Assembly: GCF_949987515.2 (NCBI RefSeq)
Contig: NC_082700.1
Location: 34,125,380-34,189,379 of the forward strand
Direction: 5' to 3'
From: Delphinus delphis
Lineage: Eukaryota > Chordata > Mammalia > Artiodactyla > Delphinidae
DNA length: 64,000 nucleotides
Translations under genes and position numbers: made by a program
Notes under the pieces: generated by a model
The model's input: the letters and a program-made list of their open reading frames with translations, nothing else
What the model was told of the DNA's origin: nothing
The model's database searches: none
Part shown: piece by piece, positions 48,732 to 60,783 of the stretch
Numbering within the stretch: the first letter of the stretch is position 1
Layout: each line of letters starts with the position of its first letter

Positions 48732-49459
48732 TGTCAATACCAATTGTTTTTATATTTTGATGTGTGTTTTGAGCTTACTTCCATCCTTAGGGTAAAAATA
48801 TATTCTCCAGTATTTTCTTTCACTAGATTTATAATCTTACTTTCCAGTTTTTTCTTTTATCCATTTGGTGCAGTAAGGTAGGAATCAAATTCTTCACTTG
48901 ATGGATTTGCTAAAAGCAAACAATAAAACAAAATTTAAAAAGTGAGTTTTTCTTTAATGCTAAAGCTGTTAATTTATCTTTATGATTTTGCCATATGATT
49001 TTGATTATATCTCAAGTTCCTTTGTATGTAAAACTGTCTCTGGGGTCTCTGTTCTTTTCCATTTGTCTATTTGTCTAGTCCTATGCCAGTACCATATCTT
49101 TAAAATTATACTGTATTTTTAGTATATCATATTTGATAAGCAAGACTATACTCTATTTTTTAATAGATTTAATTCCATTTATTATAATTCTTATACATTT
49201 TTCATAATATATAAAAACATAACAGTACACAAAGTATAAGTATAGAGCACACAATTTTTACAAACTGAAAATTCATCTATATAACCTGTTACAAGATCAA
49301 GTGATATTATCTTGATTCAGGAAATCTTTTAGTCACTACATGATCTCCATTTCCAAATGTAAACAATATCCTGGCTTCTAAAAGCATAGATTAATTTTGC
49401 TTGCTATTGAATATTATAAAATTTCACTCATACAGTATATAGTCTTCTGTGCTCAGTTT

Positions 49460-50000
49460 TTTCACTCCAGGTTCAGGTAGCTTCTATTATGACTATTATT
49501 TATACTGCTACCATGTTTTTTTTTAAATATGTGTAAACATTTTTGTTGTATAAATGCCTTGGCATAAAATTGTTTGTCACAGTGTATGTGTATTTTTACT
49601 ATATGTGATACTCTTGAACTGTTTTATACTGATAAATAGATCCACCAGAAGAATATGAGATTTCCATTTGCTTCTAATTGCTGCTAACATCTGGGATTTT
49701 CCGCCTGGATGGTGCATTTGGTAGTTCACTGTGGTTTTAATTGAAAATACTCTGAACACCAATGATGTTGAGAACATTTTCATATGTTTAATTACTCTTT
49801 GGATATCCTCTTTTTTGAAGTGTTTTTTTTTTCCCCAAAAATTTTGTCCAATTTAAGGTTGTTGGTGGTTCTGTTATTGATTTGAGCATTTTGTTGGATG
49901 TACATACTATAAATATCTTTCCCTCTTGGTAGCTTTTCTTTTCAATCTCTTAATAGTATCTTATGATGAATGGACATTCTTAACTTTGATATAGTCAGTT
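49460..50000 (-). repeat. Old L1M ORF2 3'-part, antisense
   Basis: 'tgtggttttaattgaaaata' with 'caccaatgatgttgagaaca' (49759-49778) and 'ctctttggatatcctctttt' follow the L1 antisense order (…tgatgttgagcat…, …atatcttctttggag…). Separate from the preceding copy because it restarts at the ORF2 end. Confidence 0.6.
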
Positions 50001-50483
50001 TTGATGTAAGAAAGGAATGAAACTATAACATGCATAAGACAGTGTATATATTAACATTTAATTATGACTAATAATGATGCTAAAGTGTTTGTAAATTTGG
50101 TTCAATGAATGCAACATTCACGTGAGATAGGGATTATTTGCTGTTGTTTTAGTGATGAATGTACCAATTTACATTAAGATTTAGTAAATTGTTGAAGTTA
50201 GACCTCTAATATGTAAGTGAGAAAAAAAGTGTCAATTTTCTATATTTATAATTTTAGAAAGCTCAAAATTGAGTTTATTTCTAGAATTTTTTTGTTCTTT
50301 TTCCTTATACAACTAGGATTTCAGTTTGAGCCTAAGGTAAATTTACATTTGATTCACATATGTCCTGACTTGTCTTAGATGAGTTCCAAATGAGCTTTAT
50401 GACTGAAGTAGCCTTCCATGTTTCTTTACCAGGGAGCAGGTATTCACCAGTGGGTAACTGAGGTTAAAAAACATCTCCAGTGG

Positions 50484-50691
50484 GGCTTCCCTGGTGGCGC
50501 AGTGGTTGAGAGTCCGCCTGCCAATGTAGGGCACGCGGGTTCGTACCCCGATCCGGGAAAATCCCACATGCCATGGAGTGGCTAGGTCCGTGAGCCATGG
50601 CCGCTGTGCCTGCGCGTCTGGAGCCTGTGCTCCGCAACGGGAGAGGCCACAACAGTGAGAAGCCCGCGCACCGCAAAAGAAAAAAAAAAAA
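50484..50691 (+). mobile_element. CHR-type SINE, plus strand
   Basis: Starts ggcttccctggtggcgcagt, has B box ggttcgtacc, and ends ...cgcgcaccgc plus an A-tail with one G. An 11-bp direct repeat atc(t/c)ccagtgg lies at 50473-50483 and 50692-50702. One of the least diverged copies in the window, so one of the youngest. Confidence 0.97.
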
Positions 50692-50702
50692 ATCCCCAGT
50701 GG

Positions 50703-53700
50703 CTTCTATTTATTAAATACTGCTGTTGAATGACATTATTTTATTGGTGTGTGTGTTATGGTATGTTTTAGGAGATTTTCAGATTTCTAAAATGAAATCT
50801 ATATAATACATCATCTTCTCTTTGGAAATATAGGGTTTTTACTACATTAGTTTTAACATAAACTGCCTCAGATCCCAGTAGATATAATTTAAATGAAAGT
50901 ATTGAATATTTTTGTATGGTTATGAATTCAAGGTATGCTCCTTCTATCATTTTGAGCCTATCAACAAAACTCATCCTTTCTTACAGTACATATTTATTTT
51001 ACATGCCTTTTAAATTTTGGCAAGTGAATAGTAGCTTCATATTCTAATATATAGTTAATGACCTCCATATTCAAAAATAGTGGTTTATAGCATTCATAAA
51101 ATTAGAAAAGAACCAAAAATATGTTGAAAATACATCTGATAATTGCATGCCACATAAATGACATAAAAGCCAGGAAACATGAATTATTAGGCTATAATTT
51201 AATCTTTTGTCATAGTGAGCCTATAAAAATAAAGCATGCTTTTATCTTTTACGATATTACTAGGATTTCATGATAGACATATAGCTTTATAACTCAGAGT
51301 AATGTCTTACTTAGTCCATGTTTAATTTTGTTGTACATGTAAAGACATTATAATAAGAAGTGTTCTCAAAGTCAGACATAAAAAAAAGTGTATTATCATT
51401 CATATATCATAATTTATATTTCAGTGAAAAGAGAACATACCTTAGTAGATTAATCATTAAATCAAACAATGAGAAGAGTCATATAATATAGCCCCTTACT
51501 TTCTGGATAACAAAACTAGGATTCAGGTTTTTCTCATGTTAATAACTCCTAAGATCACAAACAAAAAACACAGAACTAAAAGTGAACCCTTGTCTCATTC
51601 TTCCTGATGGAGTTGTAAGAGGTGAGGATATATATTACTTCAAAGGGCAGGGATATTTTGAAGTGCTAATATACACAGTGTATGAACTGAAATATTTATG
51701 GCAGTAAGTAAGTTAACTCTCCAACTATAAAGAAAAAAATTACTGACTCAACTTTTTCATGAAGTACTTTTTGAAAATCTGTATTGTTATTAGCTAAAAA
51801 GGTGGCAAATATATTTTTCCAGTCAAATTGACAAAAATACATCAACTGGCTAATATTTGTCAACAGTTGAAAATTAGCAGATTTCTACTGATTTGGTTGA
51901 GTTTTATCTAATGGTTTATTTGATAAATGATTACCAACTTTATTAAAAATAATGAGAAATATAAACTCTGAATTCATCATTTATTCTTGAAATTTTGATA
52001 AATATTTTTTAAAAGACAATTAAATAAGCAAAGATATAACATAACAATTTATAGGGCTAATCATAATTTTATTTTAATCTGCTAGTTTGATGGCCTAGGA
52101 TAGTACTCCGCATTAACAAGAGCTATTTAAATTTAATATATATTAAAACTGAATACTTATTTAATTTACATTAAAGAATGCTTGATCAACAAAAGATAAG
52201 AATAATGTCATTTTTGCCATGGATTTTTTAAAACATGTTGCAAAATAACACAGGTATTAAAATTGAAGATATTACTGAGTCTAGCAATAATACAATGGGG
52301 GAAATGTAATTTTTCTGAAATGTGTCTTAAAAGATTAAGATGCAAATAACAAGCTAAAACACAATACTTATTAGTATACATACTAGTAATTGATTTATGA
52401 GAAAATAATCATATTTTTGTTTTAATAATTGATTGATTTGTAGTGAAAAATTGATTTCGAGTAAATAGGTACAATTGAAAACTCTGAATTCCCAAGATTA
52501 CAAGGTGATTTACACTTAGTCTAATAAAGAAAATATACTTGCTTCTTTAGTATTACATACTACATATTTGCAAACCAAAATTATCAGAACAAAACTTGCT
52601 GTTCAATTGTTGCTATATTCTCTTTATCATAGAACAAGGCAATATTTAATATATGATACACTAATTTGGCTACTCTGGTAGCTTACATAATCCTTTCTTG
52701 AAGATCAATCCACACCCACACACACCATTGCCTCTACTGATTTTTCTGTTTGTTACATGTCCTTGTTGTAAATTTTGTTATTCATTCAATGGATATTCTC
52801 TCTTCCTCTCCCGCTCTCATCCCCCCTCCCATCTGTCTCTCTTTCTCTACTTATTCTCTGTCAGTTTAAATTTTTGTAGTCAATACTAAACATAAAAGTC
52901 AATCTCTAAGAAGGGATATTGATGGTGATTTTAGATTCTTATGCTCTAAGTTGCTCCATATTATGTGGAGTGTAAAACCAGAACAAAGTGACAATAAAAT
53001 TTCTACCACATTTTCTGCAGTTTTATATTCTTTCTCTTTTGGTCAGTTAGAAGTAAGTTATAGGAGCAAATTTTATGACTTATAAAAAGATGTTCTCTGA
53101 AAACATATTCCTCACAAATTTATAAAAAATATTTTTAAGTAGTTTGGTTAAGAACATGATTAAAGTACAAAGTAAAGACAATCTCTGCTGACCCTGGAAA
53201 GATCAATTTAATAATTTATATTTCTGAAAAAGAACAATTTTAGCTATACATAATTCAGAAGTATTTGAAAAGAAAGACAAAAGTGATTAATTCTCATTCT
53301 CAATATGACTGTAAAAAAAATCTAAATAGGAAAAAAACAAGCCAAAAAACTGAAATTCCTAAGAATGAGCCCTAGCAGTTAGCCAAATTGTACATTGTCT
53401 TGAGAAGCAGGAGTAGTCATAATACTTTACAACCAGTTTTGCATGCACAAATATAGTTTATATTTACTATTTGGCCCTTGGAAAATAAAAGTTTTGGTGT
53501 CAGTGACAGACTGAGGTGTCTCACTTTTGTAGTTTTAATTGTGTATATAAAGTTAGGTTAACAAAAAATGAAGAATGATGAGGAAACATGCAGATTAAAA
53601 ATATTTCCTGTTTTTCCATTCAAAGAAACTTGTTAAAAATATGATTTTGTTGTCAAAAATATTGAGTTCTAAAACTAATTTTTCTGTAGTAAATATAAAT

Positions 53701-53899
53701 TATATTTATTAAAAAAGAAAGTGTCTGCACATGTAGATTTAATTGGAAAGAAATCAGATAATCATAGAGGCAGCATTAAAATTTTCTTTAAGTTTGTCTT
53801 AAAATGACCATAATACCAGATTCATTCACAACAGTAGCCAACTATTTGGTCTAAGCCTAGCATGGTGATTTTTTTGTAGCATATACTAAGGCTACAATG
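50703..53899. other. Plain AT-rich DNA, no gene seen
   Basis: The longest stretch without a repeat I can name. It contains a pyrimidine-rich patch at about 52797-52862 (cttcctctcccgctctc...). Only random short ORFs. Confidence 0.5.
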
Positions 53900-54179
53900 A
53901 TGTCAACATGAAGTAAAGATTGGAAAGGGGAAAGGGAGAAAGGGAGGGCTTTTTATGACTGTAGCTAAAATTCATAAAACATTTAGAAAATTACACAGTG
54001 GCAGTCACTCTTGTCTATTTATTTCCCTATTGCTTCTGGTAAAGAATGACATTCCTGCTTTGAAATGTACTTATAATAGAGATCAATTCATTAAAAGTTT
54101 AGTCCACCTTTTTTCTAAACTTTTCTAACATCTCCATGTATGTTACTTTAAAGTACTCTGCTAACTGGTGTCATTCTTC

Positions 54180-55620
54180 CTGTTTTAACATTTTTTGGCA
54201 CACTTCATTGATTTGCGTAGATCTAAATATATATCTGGTATCATTTTCTTTCTGGGTGGAAGAACCTCCTATAACATTTCTTGTCATGCAGATCTAATAG
54301 TGATACATTTTCTCAACTTTTAGCTTAAAAAATCTTATTTTTACTTTTGAATTTTTTACTGGACCTAGAATTCTAAGTAGATAGTTTATTGGAAGATATC
54401 ATAGAGAAAGTGTGATTGCCAGTTGACCTGTGAGCTGGACTCAGGCAATTGGAGGTTCTTCCCCCTTCCCCTGTCCTTAGCATGTATGTTCTGTCCACCA
54501 TTACCATGCTGAGAGCTGTTTCAGGGACACAGCCTTGAGAGAGCAATGTGCTGTTGAGACCCCCTGGACAGTATACCTGGCTGAACCCAGTTAAGTCCTC
54601 TATATAAATTTTAAGGTTTGGTATGTGATTATGTAGATCTATTCTTGCAGCTGCCCAAAACAAGCCTCTTATGTAAGTTCCCTTGCTTATTAAACCTGCC
54701 ACCTACAAGTTTGGAGTGGCCTGCCTTTATTTTGGGTCTCTCCTTGTCCTCAAAGTATGGGGGTTTGTTTCATATTTCATCTGGAGGAACTCCTGAGGTT
54801 GCCAACCAACACAGTTTTGATTTGCTTTTTTCCTTTCTGTGCTGCGGTCTGTAGGTTTGCACAAATTCAGATGAGTCTGACGAAGTCTTTAACAATGTTG
54901 CTCAGTATGAAATATGTTCCTCTATCACTTATTTTCAGCAATTTGAGAATGACTTGCCTTGGTTTGATTTTCTTAAGTTTATTTGTCTTTAAGGTTTTTA
55001 GTCTCTTGGATTTTTAGGATTGTTTTTGACAAATTTAGAAAATATTTGGCTATTTTTTTCTTCAAACAGTTTTTTATTCCCTCTACCAACCAACCAACAA
55101 ACCTCTTCTTCTAGAGATTGCTTGATATAGTCCCCTACATCTCTGATGATCTGTTCATGGTTTTTTAGTCTTTTTTTCTCTTTGTACTTCATTTTGAATA
55201 GATAGTATTGCTATACCATCAGGTACATTATATATACATTGTTTCTTCTGCAGTTTTTTTTAATCTGCTTTTAGTTTCATCTGATGTATTTTAACTAAAA
55301 ATATTAAAAATTTTATCTTCAGAAGTGTTATTTTAATGGCATCTATTATGTTGATGTTTTGCTTCAAATAATTGTCTGCTTATACTATTGAGAGTAGCTG
55401 GTTTAAATCCTTGTCTGCTAATTTCATTATTCTTGATCTATTTGTATCAAGAATTTTTTCTCCTATTTTACTGCTTCTTTACAAGTCTAGAATTTTAGAT
55501 AAAATGAAATGCTAAAATGTGAATTTTACATTGCTGTTAGCTGGATTTGTTTGATATCCTTTATAAAGTGGCGGGCATTATCTGTGGCAGAGAGTTAATT
55601 TACTTGTGGATCTAACCATT
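54180..55620 (-). repeat. Old L1M 5' half (ORF1/5' UTR), antisense, split by an LTR
   Basis: Left part 54180-54404 ends 'gacctagaattctaagta'. Right part 54831-55620 has 'agcaatttgagaatgacttg' (54938-54957), 'agtctttttttctctttgta' (55168-55187), 'gtctgctaatttcattattc', and 'tgtgaattttacattgctgt' (55518-55537). All follow the known antisense order of L1M ORF1 and 5' UTR. The two parts are neighbours in L1M, so the LTR between them is a later insertion. Confidence 0.7.
54405..54830 (+). mobile_element. Solitary ERV LTR, plus strand
   Basis: An LTR-like layout: a U3-like GC-richer part, TATA box (tatataaat at 54601), poly(A) signal attaaa at 54689-54694 some 90 bp later, then a U5-like segment (ctgcctttattttgggtctc). 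No internal viral genes beside it, so probably solitary. Class I-like from the U5 wording. Exact edges and target duplication not resolved. ORFs of 74-109 codons here have no viral motif. Confidence 0.6.
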
Positions 55621-56646
55621 ATTTACCAGATAATTGTTATGCACAAGGCAGTAGAGATAAAAACATGAAACATGCATCCTTTGCCTTCAAATACCTAGGG
55701 AGAAAACAATTGGGAAAATACATAATTAAATACAATATAATTATTACACTAATGGAAATTTGGCAGAGTATGGTAAGTATATCTGAGAGAAATATGTTTC
55801 TTATTGAAAACCATCAAAGAATATACAGCAACTAATTAAGGAACTGATACCTGAAAAATGAAATATGAATTTTCCAAGGAGAAAAAGCAAGAAAAATACT
55901 ATGAATTTAAAGTCTCAAATGTATGAGAAAAAAAAAAGTTGTGTGCTGAAACAACTATAAGATAAAAGTGGGAAGAGAAGAAAAATAGAGAATAGTAGAC
56001 TATATTACACAATCTAAATATTGATTATATTAAGCAAAATTATGTCTTGCATGTTGATTAATTATATAAAAATATTGTGTAAAATTAAATTTTAAAAAAC
56101 AGTTGGGGGGAAGTGAACAGCATTAATATTGTCAAAAGACTTCAGTAAAATTTCTAATATATATTAAACTTTAATAAAATAAGGATATGCTTTGCAATCC
56201 TAGGGTACCCACTAAAATAATACTGAAATAATAGGGAAATAATAAAGATGCTCATTTAAAAAGACTGAAAGAATATGTACATAATAAGAATAAAGGATAT
56301 TTTATTTAATGTAGTGCTCTATCAAAATGAATTTTTGATATGCCATAAAATCAATTATGCCATAAAATCAATTCTTGGTAGATTATGTCTATAAATGACC
56401 AAATGAAACCATAAATTATATGTAATTTATTACACATACATTATAAATTACATAATTGCATATTAATATACAATATATTTATTATATAGGTAAAGTAAAT
56501 ATATCTTGAAAAGCACACAGAAAGCCTTATCCACAAAAATAATCAATATTATTATATTAATATTAGAGATGTTTGGTCATTAAATAAACCATTAAATAAG
56601 TGAAAAGCCAGCTACAGTGTGTAAGAAGCTATATGCAATACTTAAG
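55621..56646. other. Mostly AT-rich, no gene
   Basis: 55621-55790 may be a diverged old interspersed repeat ('atgcacaaggcagtagagat'). The rest is AT-rich with a 17-bp tandem duplication at 56339-56372. Confidence 0.45.
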
Positions 56647-57060
56647 TCAACTGAAGGAAAAATGCTCAATGTGAGAGTTGTGTGTTAAGTTTTATTCAGG
56701 GTCTTACTGAGGACTGTAGCCCAGGAGACATCCTCTCAGATTGCTCTGAGGAACTGCTCTGAAGAAGTAGGGGAGAAGCCAGTATATGTATGAATATTTT
56801 GGCTGGGAAATACATGTAGTCAAGCAAAGAAGTATTCCAGCTAATCATGAAGAACGGACATCTCAAGGTAGTGATTTTAATGCTTTTCTCTATTAGGGAA
56901 AATGCAAGAACCTGAGGTCATTGAAATTCTTCCTTAGATATGCATATTAACTACCTAGGGACCCATATATTCCTGTTTTTTCTATCTTGAATTCCGCTTA
57001 GGGTACACTGTTGTTGGGTGACCAGTAACAAATGACTTGATCCTGGATGGCAGGAACAAT
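56647..57060 (-). mobile_element. ERV LTR, minus strand (copy 1 of a pair)
   Basis: On the minus strand it shows a TATA-like box near 56781-56790, a poly(A) signal AATAAA at 56691-56696 and a U5 end ...gagcatttttccttcagttga. The whole sequence aligns with the LTR at 59860-60365 in opposite orientation, with clear divergence. It resembles cetartiodactyl LTRs (BTLTR1-like, from memory). No retroviral genes nearby. Confidence 0.65.
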
Positions 57061-57269
57061 TTTGTTTATACTTATAATAACCAAAGGACTTATATATGGA
57101 ATATATAAAGTAAGGCTGTCAACAATTAAGAAAGAAAAGACTAATAATACTACTATCATATCTCTTTTGCTATTTTATAAGGGACAGCATTGATCGACTA
57201 CAGTGTATGAAATATGGAATGATTATCTTAAACTTTTCTAAGGTGTTGCAACAACTCATACTCCTATCA

Positions 57270-57515
57270 GCAAACTGTAAACCATGGTTTGCAACCATTT
57301 CTCTAACATTTGGTAATATTGGATTTAAATTTTTGCTGATAAAACGGATCTAGAATTTTATTTTGTTGTGGTCTTAATTTTCATTTTCTTGGCCATCAAC
57401 GATATTAAACACATCTTGATATATTGATTGACCATTTATATTTCTTCTGTGAAGTACCTGTTCAAGTTGTTTATCCATTTTTCTTGTGTATTCTTTTTGT
57501 TCTTTATAGATAGGA
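57270..57515 (-). repeat. Old L1 ORF2-end fragment, antisense
   Basis: 'tcttaattttcattttcttg', 'ccatcaacgatattaaacac' and 'ttcaagttgtttatccattt' (57461-57480) follow the antisense L1 order (…tgatgttgagcat…, …tgtccatttagg…). Very diverged. 57061-57269 is unassigned. Confidence 0.5.
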
Positions 57516-58597
57516 CTTAACTGCAGTTTAAAATCCTAGGCTGCATGCCTGCTGAAAAAACAAAGTTAAACAAGCAAATATTTACTTCATCTCTTTAATA
57601 AATCAAAGACATGTGTATGGGAAGATTTTTCCCTAGGTTGGAATATTTGGTCCTTTATACCAGGTTGCAACAGCCCCACCTTGCACACAGTGTTACAGTG
57701 AACGCCCTGAAGTCTGAACATTTCAAGGCTGGACTTCTGCCTCCTTGCTGATTCTGTGTGGTTTTATCAGGTTATTCCAGCCTCTATAAAAAAACACCAC
57801 TCCCATGCCAGGCCCACATACATTTGCTGAAGTTCATGGAACTCTCCTGTTTTAAACTTTCTTAATCTCATTTAGACTTCCTTAAAGCCATCAAGGTTTA
57901 TTTATGGACGCTCACTCTGATGTGTTTAAAACCAGCATAGGATTCCATGGCCCGCTGAGGAAAAATTCCCACGTCCTGTGTGATATAAGGCTTAAAGTCA
58001 CATAGAAATGAGAGCAAACTGCACAACTATAAAAACTATTTACAAAAACTAGCTACATTTTACAATTATAGAATGCTGAAAATCACAAATAACCCAGAGC
58101 CTCCTGAAAGACTAACTCTACGGTAGTCACTTTTTCACTCCTAACTACACACATGTACGTTTCTCAATGACAAATTACCAAGAAGTAGATTCCAATATTC
58201 CCCAAATTTAACTCCTCCATGTATTAGTGTTTATCTTTCTAAATTTTGTGCTGAGGAAGATAGAAGAGCAGAATGATAAATGCTACATTTATAAAAAATA
58301 AAGAAAGAAATTGACAAAGAATGAAAGAAAAGGGTGTAATAATAAAGCAGCCTCATAAATAGGGTAGATATTCTCAGCAATGAGAAGCCACTGAATTATG
58401 TGACATGATCATGCTTTCATGTAAAGAAAAATCATGCTATCTTTAGGAATTAAATAGCTTGTGAACCGTTTATACTAAAATAAACATATACTATACAAAC
58501 AGAAGAAAAGGACTGAAGATAATTGATAATTTTTCTCGATTGAAAATTGGGGGGATCTCTAATAGATAGAGTACTGAAGAACTAAAGTCCCTAAGCT
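57516..58597. other. Unassigned, partly higher-complexity sequence
   Basis: 57540-58140 is less AT-biased and holds several CpGs. It has no repeat I can name and no ORF over 60 codons. It could be unique DNA, an old retrocopy 3' UTR or an unrecognised LTR (a 'ctataaaaaaa' occurs at 57783). 58141-58597 is plain. Confidence 0.4.
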
Positions 58598-58612
58598 CTG
58601 AAAACCATCCTT

Positions 58613-58817
58613 CTCCCTCCTGCCACCCCGTACGCGGACCTCTCACTGTTGTGGCCTCTCTCGTTGTGGAGCATAGGCTCCGGACGCACAGACTCAGTGG
58701 CCATGGCTCACGGGCCCAGCCGCTCCCTGGCATGTGGGATCTTCCCGGACCGGGGCACGAACCCACGTTCCCTGCATCGGCAGGCGGACTCTCAACCACT
58801 GCGCCACCAGGGAAGCC
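58613..58817 (-). mobile_element. CHR-type SINE with no A-tail, minus strand
   Basis: The SINE body is intact from gtacgcggacctctcactgt to ccaccagggaagccc, with a perfect 15-bp direct repeat ctgaaaaccatcctt at 58598-58612 and 58818-58832. Where the T-run (antisense A-tail) should be there is instead the 17-bp pyrimidine-rich ctccctcctgccacccc at 58613-58629. The body is little diverged, so decay of a long A-tail by age alone is not expected. Confidence 0.95.
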
Positions 58818-58832
58818 CTGAAAACCATCCTT

Positions 58833-59859
58833 TTTAAATAGTTTTGCCTGCTTGGAGATGAGGCAGGGGAACCATCCCCCCCATTAACTTCTGGTTGACA
58901 GATTGTTTGTAAAATAAGAACAGTTTAAAAGACTAAAGATGGACACACACATGACCTTTCTCTCATTTGTCTGATTTGTGCAGAAATCACAACCATACTC
59001 TCAGGAGGCCTTGGAATATACTTCTGCTAAATGGCTCACTAACCAGAAAATCTGATTTGTCAGAGAGCCACTTGATCTTGAGTATCTATGGAAATAAGCA
59101 GAAAAGAAAAACAAAACAAACAAAACACATTTTTATTACTAATACTAATACAGTAATATTTCCACACCAGACTGGTAGAACTCTGCAGTTATAGTCTAGT
59201 TTCTCTTTTTTATTTATTTCTTGTTTTGTTTTGTTTTTGTTTGTTTTCATTGCAACTCCCCACCTCCCTACCATTTTCCTGACTATCATATATCTCTGTG
59301 AAAGATTTGGGCATACACAGACACAGATGTAAATTAGAAATTGCTTTTAGAAAACTGCCAACTTCATACAAGTAAAGTTTCTTCTTGCAGTAATTAACAA
59401 AAGTAAACATTAAGCAATGTATGAAAATAAATTGTGGTAGAAAAGGAGAGGACTAACATTTTCTGAATAACTAAAGCATAGTTTCTCCCAAATTTACTGA
59501 CTGAAAAGTGATAATATTTTATGACACCCTATTCACCTTTTAAAATTGCAAATCTACATTATATTTGTGAAACTACCAAAGCCTTTATTACCAAAGTTAA
59601 AAGAAAGCATTAAAAGAAAGCTTTGGGATTAAAAAATATAATCATTGTCTTCAAACAAATACACTTAGGAAAATGAAGACTGTTGGAAATAAATACAATT
59701 GAATCCTGGACTGAGGAGAAAATCTAGAAGAATCTCCCATAAACATATATGAAAATGATAAAAGTATAAAATATGGAAAATGTTAAGATAAATGGAAATG
59801 AGTTCTATACATAATAATAGTTTCTATATTAAAAAGAGATTAGAGGGTGTGAATGAAAA
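58833..59859. other. No gene or clear repeat
   Basis: AT-rich. An A-rich stretch (59101-59132) and a T-rich stretch (59208-59248) face each other as a loose inverted pair. Confidence 0.5.
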
Positions 59860-60365
59860 ATGTTGCCTGCCATATCAATAAACAAAGGATATTGCAGCCA
59901 TCAAGTGACTACAGCCACCTTGGATGGTGAGCACTGAGGGAACCCAGGATGGAGACAAATGGACTGCCCACTGCCAAGTCCTCGGCCACTGCAGCCACCC
60001 CCAACAGTGCACTCTGAGGGGACTCAGGATGGAAAATAACAGGTTTCTTTGCAACTAGCCAGCTGAGGTGCATATCAAATGAATGATTTCAATGAGTTCA
60101 GACTCTTGCATCTTCCCATAGGTAAAAAAACACTAAATTCATTAACTTGAGATGTCTGGGTTTTTTTAAATTAAAGGTAATATTTTGAAGTTCAGACTAC
60201 CTGGTCTTTTTGCAAAACTCCCATATATCCTGGTTCCTCCCTTATCTCTTTGGAGTAGTCCCTCAGAGCTGTCTGAGAGGCTGCTTACCAGGCTTGAAGT
60301 CCTCAGAAATCCCACTGAATAAAACATAATTCTCAACTCTTAGTTGTGCATTTTTTTCAGTTGAT
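59860..60365 (+). mobile_element. ERV LTR, plus strand (copy 2 of the pair)
   Basis: A GC-richer U3 start ('cagccaccttggatggtgag'), TATA-like catatatcc at 60222-60230, AATAAA at 60318-60323, and a U5 end ...tgcatttttttcagttga. The same family as 56647-57060 but opposite in orientation and diverged. The right end is set where the two copies stop matching; the left end (tgttgcctgcc at 59861) is a guess. Confidence 0.7.
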
Positions 60366-60783
60366 TAGGGCATATAAAAGGTATAATCAAAGAAAAAAAA
60401 AGTTTATTCTTTAAAAAAGAGCCTATTCCTACCAATGAGAATTTATATCATTTCATCTCTCAAATTTAATGAAAAGAGATCCATATTTAGACAAAATTAT
60501 TTTTAGTTTTTAAAAATCACACATAAAATATTTTAAAATAAAAATATTAAAATTATGAGCTTATTTTAGGAGAATAGGAATCAGAGTGTATTCATTATTT
60601 TCTCTACTAATACAAAAAAAGAAGCTAATGAAGCAAAGTTTACAATGGTTTGAAAGAAAAGTGTTGTGACCCAGCCACATTAAACTTAGGTTGTCAATAA
60701 TATATGATAAAAGATAAAGATGTTTTCAGATATTTAGCAACTTGGAAAACACATGTTCAAGGTATCTTTATGTAACTATGGTG
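60366..60783. other. No gene or clear repeat
   Basis: AT-rich, nothing recognised. Confidence 0.5.

Larger units (their letters stand above)
47200..49160 (-). repeat. Old L1M, antisense, split by an LTR-like insert
   Basis: 47340-48031 matches the antisense of an old L1 3' part ('gtgtgcatctagttttattg', 'ttccatggcatgtataagtt'). 48740-49160 matches the upstream ORF2 part ('ctgttcttttccatttgtct' 49048-49067, 'ctatgccagtaccatatctt'). Between them lies an LTR-like segment with a SINE. Very degraded. A 14-bp tandem duplication is at 47711-47738. Confidence 0.6.

Noticed and set aside
54373..54702. 109-codon ORF, minus strand, overlapping the LTR
   Set aside because: Lies antisense to an LTR and has no viral or cellular motif.
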